Shown here one piece after another: positions 53,607 to 57,398 of a DNA stretch of 57,398 nt; positions within the stretch are counted from its first letter, which is position 1; each line of letters opens with the position of its first letter. Position numbers and translations under genes: made by a program. Location of the stretch: positions 1 to 57,398 of the forward strand of contig JAWWPG010000013.1 in the NCBI GenBank assembly GCA_033850885.1. The letters are read 5' to 3'. The notes under the pieces were generated by a model, which saw only the letters and a list, made by a program, of their open reading frames with translations, was not told where the DNA came from and did not search any database. The DNA comes from JAWWPG01 sp033850885. Lineage in GTDB: Bacteria > Actinomycetota > Actinomycetes > Propionibacteriales > Nocardioidaceae.

Positions 53607-54660
53607 GGCCGCCCGTCACGGCACGAAGCAGCGACTGCCGGTCCACCTTGCCGGACTCGAGCAGCGGCAGCTCATCGGAGACGACGACCGTGCGCGGAGC
53701 CCACTCGCGCGGATGGACTTCGCCGACGAAGTCCCTGACGCGGGCCAGCCCGGGCGGCTCAGCTCCGGCCGCGGGGACCACGACCGCGACCACCCGCGTT
53801 CCCCATTCGGGGTCGGGGACACCGACCACGGCCACCGCGGCGATCTCGGGGTGCTCCGTCAACCGGGCCTGCACCGCCGCAAGCGGCACGTTGACGCCGC
53901 CCGAGACAGCGACGTCGTCGACCCGCCCGAGGATCTGGAGCCGGTCGCGGTCGTCGAACCTGCCGATGTCGGGGGTGCACAGCCACCCGTCACGCAGCAC
54001 CTCGGCGGTGAGCGCCGGCTGGCCGACGTACCCGTCGAAGAGCACCGGCCCCGACACCATGACCCGACCGCCTGCTGCCAGCCGGACAGACACATCGTCC
54101 AGCGGCAGCCCGTCGTAGACACAGCCACCGCACGTCTCGCTCATCCCGTACGTCGTGACGACGGCGATGCCGAGGCGCCGGGCCTCGGCCAGCAGGGTGG
54201 GCGTTGCCGCAGCCCCGCCGAGCAGGACACTGTCGAAGGTCGCAAGCGCAGCCGCCTCACGCCGGCGCGTGAGCATCCGTTGGAGCTGGGTCGGCACGAG
54301 CGCGAGGTAGCGGCGCTCGTGGGTCAGGGCGCGCGTCGCCGCTGTGAGGTCGGCGTGGTCGGCCAGTACGACGGGGCTGGTGCCGGCGAGGACCGACCTG
54401 ACGACCACCTGGAGCCCCGCGACGTAGTGGGCAGGCAGCGCCAGCACCCATTGGCCGGGACCGCCCAGCCGGGCCAACGTGGCACTGGCGGATGCCCGGA
54501 CCGCGTCAGCCGAGAGGCCGACGTCCTTGGGCTCCCCGCCAGACCCGGACGTACGGACCGTCAGTGGGCTCGGCGACCTCGCGTTGAGCCAGTCGCCGAC
54601 GAGCCGCTCCACCGCCGCCGGCTCCCCACTCAAGGGTCGCAGCGTCGCGGCGGCTTTCAT
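53599..54660 (-). CDS. menE: o-Succinylbenzoate-CoA ligase (short form)
   Basis: 353 residues, compact for the AMP-forming ligase family. The P-loop reads VRTSGSGGEPKDVGLS, and VVTTYGMSETCGGCVYDG and the C-terminal RVDDVAVSGGVNV hinge, with catalytic Lys in ESGKVDRQSLL, are present. The N-terminal subdomain is abbreviated, a form seen in other actinobacterial MenE proteins. ATG 54660 follows TAGGCT by six bases. First gene of the menECD unit. Confidence 0.92.
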   Translation of the reverse strand: MKAAATLRPLSGEPAAVERLVGDWLNARSPSPLTVRTSGSGGEPKDVGLSADAVRASASATLARLGGPGQWVLALPAHYVAGLQVVVRSVLAGTSPVVLADHADLTAATRALTHERRYLALVPTQLQRMLTRRREAAALATFDSVLLGGAAATPTLLAEARRLGIAVVTTYGMSETCGGCVYDGLPLDDVSVRLAAGGRVMVSGPVLFDGYVGQPALTAEVLRDGWLCTPDIGRFDDRDRLQILGRVDDVAVSGGVNVPLAAVQARLTEHPEIAAVAVVGVPDPEWGTRVVAVVVPAAGAEPPGLARVRDFVGEVHPREWAPRTVVVSDELPLLESGKVDRQSLLRAVTGGRD

Positions 54661-54666
54661 CCGGCA

Positions 54667-54672
54667 AGCCTA
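54667..54672 (-). promoter_or_regulatory. Leaderless-type -10 box for menECD
   Basis: TAGGCT on the minus strand, six bases before ATG 54660, identical in box and spacing to the rarD promoter. It lies in the 63-bp menE/menA divergent region. Confidence 0.5.
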
Positions 54673-54723
54673 TGGGGCGGCTAGCGGAGCCGGCGCGCCA
54701 CACCTGCCAGACTTGGCGCCGCG

Positions 54724-55605
54724 ATGGCTACCCCTGCCCACTGGATCGAAGGCGCCCGGTTGCGCACCCTGCCGGCGGCGGTGTCGCCGGTCCTGGCCGG
54801 CACCGGGCTCGCGGTGCATGCCCACGCGTTCGTGTGGTGGAAGGCGCTGCTCGCGCTGGTGGTGGGGCTGTCGCTCCAGGTCGGCGTGAACTACGCCAAC
54901 GACTACTCGGACGGGGTGCGGGGCACCGACGCCGACCGGGTCGGCCCGTTACGGCTGGTGGGATCAGGGGTCGCGAGCGCCAGCCAGGTCAAGACCGCCG
55001 CCCTCACCTGCTTCGGCGTCGCCGCCGTCGGCGGCCTCGCGCTGGCCGCCACCACGTCGTGGTGGCTGGTCGGCGTCGGTGCCGCCGCGATCGGCGCCGC
55101 CTGGTTCTACACCGGCGGCGCGGTGCCCTACGGGTACCGGGCACTCGGCGAGGTCAGCGTGTTCCTCTTCTTCGGAGTGGTTGCGGTGATCGGCACGACG
55201 TACGTGCAGACGGAGCGCTTCGGTCTCGACCAGCTGTGGACCGCCATCGGGGTGGGCGTCCTGGCCTGCGCGATCCTGGTGGCCAACAACCTGCGCGACA
55301 TCCCGACCGACGCGCTGGCCGGCAAGCGGACGCTCGCGGTGGTGATGGGGGACCGCTCGTCGCGGATCCTCTACTCGGCGCTGCTCGCCGTGGCCGCGGT
55401 GGCTCTTGCCGCGCTCGCCATCACCGACTCGGGATGGGTGTTGCTCGGGCTCGCCGCGACCCCGATCGCACTGCGTGCATCCCGGATGGTACTGCGCGGT
55501 ACGACCGCCCTGGGCCTGATACCCGTGCTGCGCGACACCGGGCTTGCCGAGCTGGTCTACGCGATCGGCGTGCTGGTGGGCTGTGTCATCTCGGTCACCG
55601 CCTGA
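54724..55605 (+). CDS. menA: 1,4-Dihydroxy-2-naphthoate polyprenyltransferase
   Basis: 293 residues, about nine membrane helices, UbiA superfamily. It has the first prenyl-diphosphate motif NYANDYSDGVRGTD and the second NNLRDIPTDALAGKRTLAV. It attaches the polyprenyl tail, probably made by the synthase at 23306-24301, to DHNA. Divergent from menE; a CAGACT at 54708-54713 may be its -10, though spacing to the ATG (10) is longer than in the leaderless set. Confidence 0.94.
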   Translation: MATPAHWIEGARLRTLPAAVSPVLAGTGLAVHAHAFVWWKALLALVVGLSLQVGVNYANDYSDGVRGTDADRVGPLRLVGSGVASASQVKTAALTCFGVAAVGGLALAATTSWWLVGVGAAAIGAAWFYTGGAVPYGYRALGEVSVFLFFGVVAVIGTTYVQTERFGLDQLWTAIGVGVLACAILVANNLRDIPTDALAGKRTLAVVMGDRSSRILYSALLAVAAVALAALAITDSGWVLLGLAATPIALRASRMVLRGTTALGLIPVLRDTGLAELVYAIGVLVGCVISVTA

Positions 55606-55654
55606 CCCCGCACCGGTGGCCGCCGCTACGGTGCCACGCGCGCACCGTTCGGTG

Positions 55655-55954
55655 CTACGGGTTGCGCTGCTGAGGGTTCGGGGGCGGCTCGTCGGTGTCC
55701 TCTGCGGCGCGCATGGCGTCGAAGGCTGCCTTGGCCCGGTCTGCCCGCCGTGACACGTCGGCGGCGAAGCGGTCCCGGAGCCGTCCGAGCACCAGCAGCG
55801 CGACCAGCGACGACACGACCATCGCGACGATCGCGGTGTAGAGCGCACTGACCGAGGACCAGGTGAGCCAGCGGCCGAAGATCAGCCAGATCAGCCCGTA
55901 GGCGGCAGCGAAGAGCGCCAGCCGGGCCAGCGTGTACAGCGCGAAAGTCCTCAT
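55655..55954 (-). CDS. DUF4229 membrane protein
   Basis: 99 residues: two hydrophobic helices (ALFAAAYGLIWLIFG and LYTAIVAMVVSSLVALLVL) and a charged tail (RRADRAKAAFDAMRAAEDTD). This matches the actinobacterial DUF4229 family, often found near menA. The ATG overlaps the stop of the threonine dehydratase-like gene (ATGA), so the two are coupled. Confidence 0.85.
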   Translation of the reverse strand: MRTFALYTLARLALFAAAYGLIWLIFGRWLTWSSVSALYTAIVAMVVSSLVALLVLGRLRDRFAADVSRRADRAKAAFDAMRAAEDTDEPPPNPQQRNP

Positions 55955-56913
55955 CGGAAGAGGTCACCCAGCAGCCGGGGCTCCACATTCCCCCCCGACA
56001 CGACGGCCACCGCCGTCCCGTGCCCGGCCAGCTCCCGGTGCGTCTCGAAGCCGGCGACCGCCACCGCGCCACTCGGCTCGCACACGAGCTTGCACTCCAA
56101 GACGATGCGGCGCATCGCGGACCGGATGGCATCCTCGCCGACGGTCACGACCTCGTCGACGTACGCCTCGATGTGGCGCCAGTTGAGCTCTCCGACCGAC
56201 TGGACACGCAGCCCGTCCGCGATCGTGCGACCGGTGCGTTCGGCCCCCCAGCTGACCCGCTCGCCCTTCGCGAAGCCTTCGGCGAGGTCGCCGGCCAGCT
56301 CCGGCTCGACGCCGATGACCCGCACCCTCGGGGCCTTGGCCTTGAGCGCTGCCGCGATGCCGCTGATCAGTCCGCCTCCGCTGACGGGGACCCACACCGA
56401 GCCCAGGTCGGGTACCTCCTGCAGGATCTCGAGACCGATCGTGCCCTGCCCGGCGATGATGTCGGCGTTGTCGAAGGGTGAGACGAAGACGGCCCCGGTC
56501 TCGGCGCGGATCTGCTCCACCCGTGACGCCCGCTCCGACAGGTCCACGAGCTCCACCCGCGCACCGTGGCGCAGGGTTGCGAGCCGCTTGACGTCGGGGG
56601 TACTGCGCGGCATCACGACGGTCGCGGAGATCCCCGCCTCGCGCGCCGCGCGGGCGAGCGCCTGGGCGTGGTTACCCGACGAGTGCGTAACGACTCCGCG
56701 GGCACGGTCCTGCTCACTCAGCCGAGCGACGGCGTTGGTGGCTCCGCGGGCCTTGAACGACCCGGTGACCTGCAGGCTCTCCGCCTTGAGGAGCAACGGC
56801 GTGTACGTCGTCCCGAGGCTGGTGGGGACCACCGGAGTCCGGCGTACCACCCCCGAGATCCGGCAGGCCGCCGCCTCGATCTCGGCAAGCCCGACGAGCC
56901 CTTCCGTGTCCAC
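55951..56913 (-). CDS. Threonine/serine dehydratase-like PLP enzyme
   Basis: 320 residues from GTG 56913. Fold type II PLP enzyme: Lys in VTGSFKARGATNAV, SSGNHAQALARAA, and the phosphate loop VSGGGLISGIAAALK. No C-terminal ACT-like regulatory domain, so it resembles the catabolic or short form (threonine dehydratase or serine racemase-like) rather than biosynthetic IlvA. The larger open frame up to 57300 is a shadow. GTG follows TATGGT by six bases, leaderless. Confidence 0.88.
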   Translation of the reverse strand: MDTEGLVGLAEIEAAACRISGVVRRTPVVPTSLGTTYTPLLLKAESLQVTGSFKARGATNAVARLSEQDRARGVVTHSSGNHAQALARAAREAGISATVVMPRSTPDVKRLATLRHGARVELVDLSERASRVEQIRAETGAVFVSPFDNADIIAGQGTIGLEILQEVPDLGSVWVPVSGGGLISGIAAALKAKAPRVRVIGVEPELAGDLAEGFAKGERVSWGAERTGRTIADGLRVQSVGELNWRHIEAYVDEVVTVGEDAIRSAMRRIVLECKLVCEPSGAVAVAGFETHRELAGHGTAVAVVSGGNVEPRLLGDLFR

Positions 56914-56919
56914 GCCCCG

Positions 56920-56925
56920 ACCATA
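56920..56925 (-). promoter_or_regulatory. Leaderless-type -10 box for the dehydratase-like gene
   Basis: TATGGT on the minus strand, six bases before GTG 56913; no ribosome binding site is present. Confidence 0.45.
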
Positions 56926-57009
56926 CGCGAGCGGATCGGTCCCGGGCACCGCGAGACCGCGGTCGCTGAAAAGGAGGCTACTCTGGCCCTGAGAGGAGGT
57001 CGGTTTGCC

Positions 57010-57291
57010 GTGAGATTCCTCCCAGCCATCCTGGCGATCGTGCTCGCGATCTACGCCTGGATCGAGCTCGCCCAGTCCGATCCGCGTGACGTGCGAGAGC
57101 TGCCGCGTGGTCTGTGGGCGCTCCTCATCGCGATCCCCCTGCTCGGCCCGATCGGCTGGCTCGTCTACGGCCGCCCGAACGGCCAGGAGGCACCGGCGAG
57201 CGTTCCGCGACAACGTCCCCGGCCGATGGCGCCCGACGACGACGCCGAGTTCCTGCGCAACCTCAAGATCGACCCGCCCTCCGACACCTGA
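57010..57291 (+). CDS. PLDc_N domain small membrane protein
   Basis: 93 residues from GTG 57010, preceded by AGGAGG (56994-56999). Two helices (LPAILAIVLAIYAWIELA and LWALLIAIPLLGPIGWLVYG) form the PLDc_N (phospholipase D nuclease N-terminal-like) module with the PxxWxLLIxxPxxGP pattern. The tail is polar, ending with DDDAEFLRNLKID. Function unknown; widespread in actinobacteria as a stand-alone protein. Confidence 0.85.
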   Translation: MRFLPAILAIVLAIYAWIELAQSDPRDVRELPRGLWALLIAIPLLGPIGWLVYGRPNGQEAPASVPRQRPRPMAPDDDAEFLRNLKIDPPSDT

Positions 57292-57336
57292 CCGCCTCAC
57301 CCCGCGACCGCCTCACCCCACCCCCCGACCGCCCCA

Positions 57337-57398
57337 CCCCGCGAATTGCGGGAAAGTGCACCCTCGCCGGCCCTCTCGAGGTGCACTTTCCCGCAATT
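57337..57398. repeat. Dispersed inverted repeat, copy 2 (cut by window end)
   Basis: The left arm at 57337-57362 and the right arm 57380-57398 are complementary over at least 19 bases (GGTGCACTTTCCCGCAATT); the right arm is cut by the window end. It shares the GCGAATTGCGGGAAAGTGCA arm with 4987-5056. It lies 45 bp after the PLDc_N gene and follows CACCCC-rich spacer DNA, as does copy 1. Confidence 0.85.

Overview
The window is high-GC DNA from an actinobacterium. A nocardioform or propionibacterial lineage seems likely, because the DNA carries a menaquinone respiratory chain, an F420-type FDOR protein, a MenJ-like reductase, two complex I loci and TANNNT-type leaderless promoters. The family-level assignment is an inference. 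No rRNA, tRNA or CRISPR array was seen.

Left end (1-4887): the edge of an integrated conjugative or mobilizable element. It holds a frameshifted MobF relaxase-helicase, a small MerR/excisionase-type protein and a complete tyrosine integrase. A long inverted repeat (4987-5056) separates it from the chromosome-type genes.

5062-14041 (minus strand): a tightly coupled second complex I operon, nuoABC-HIJKLMN. It has the complete membrane arm plus B, C and I, but no nuoD, nuoE, nuoF or nuoG. Where nuoD would sit there is a 219-bp spacer holding a 58-nt stem-loop and three 21-bp direct repeats. Upstream (14092-17027) are five small membrane-protein genes: DUF4282-like, DUF4190-like, an unnamed one, DUF2752-like and GYF/TM2. 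Divergent from them lies korAB, a 2-oxoacid:ferredoxin oxidoreductase. A reduced-ferredoxin source close to a complex I without its NADH module suggests a ferredoxin-fed pump, which is a hypothesis.

20107-23309: a secreted protein, a RarD-type permease, a DUF5709 protein and a nucleotidyltransferase-fold protein. 23306-41704 (minus strand): a canonical 14-gene nuoA-N operon with a MenJ-like reductase upstream and a polyprenyl diphosphate synthase downstream. It is preceded by a Rex-like operator (41750-41765). A 25-codon ORF is wedged between nuoG and nuoH.

41967-57291: menaquinone genes (menG, menF, menD, menC, menE, menA) interleaved with FDOR/PNPOx-fold proteins, a methyltransferase, a tricorn-like protease, an AraC-DinB protein, a threonine dehydratase-like enzyme, DUF4229 and a PLDc_N protein. 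menB and menH are not in the window. Together the right two thirds encode a NADH-to-menaquinone electron entry system and most of the pathway for its quinone.

Two families of dispersed palindromic intergenic elements run through the window: a roughly 90-bp triple-palindrome element (three copies) and a GCGAATTGCGGGAAAGTGC inverted repeat (two copies). Start sites were chosen by reading ribosome binding sites, stop/start overlaps and leaderless promoters. No homology search was run.
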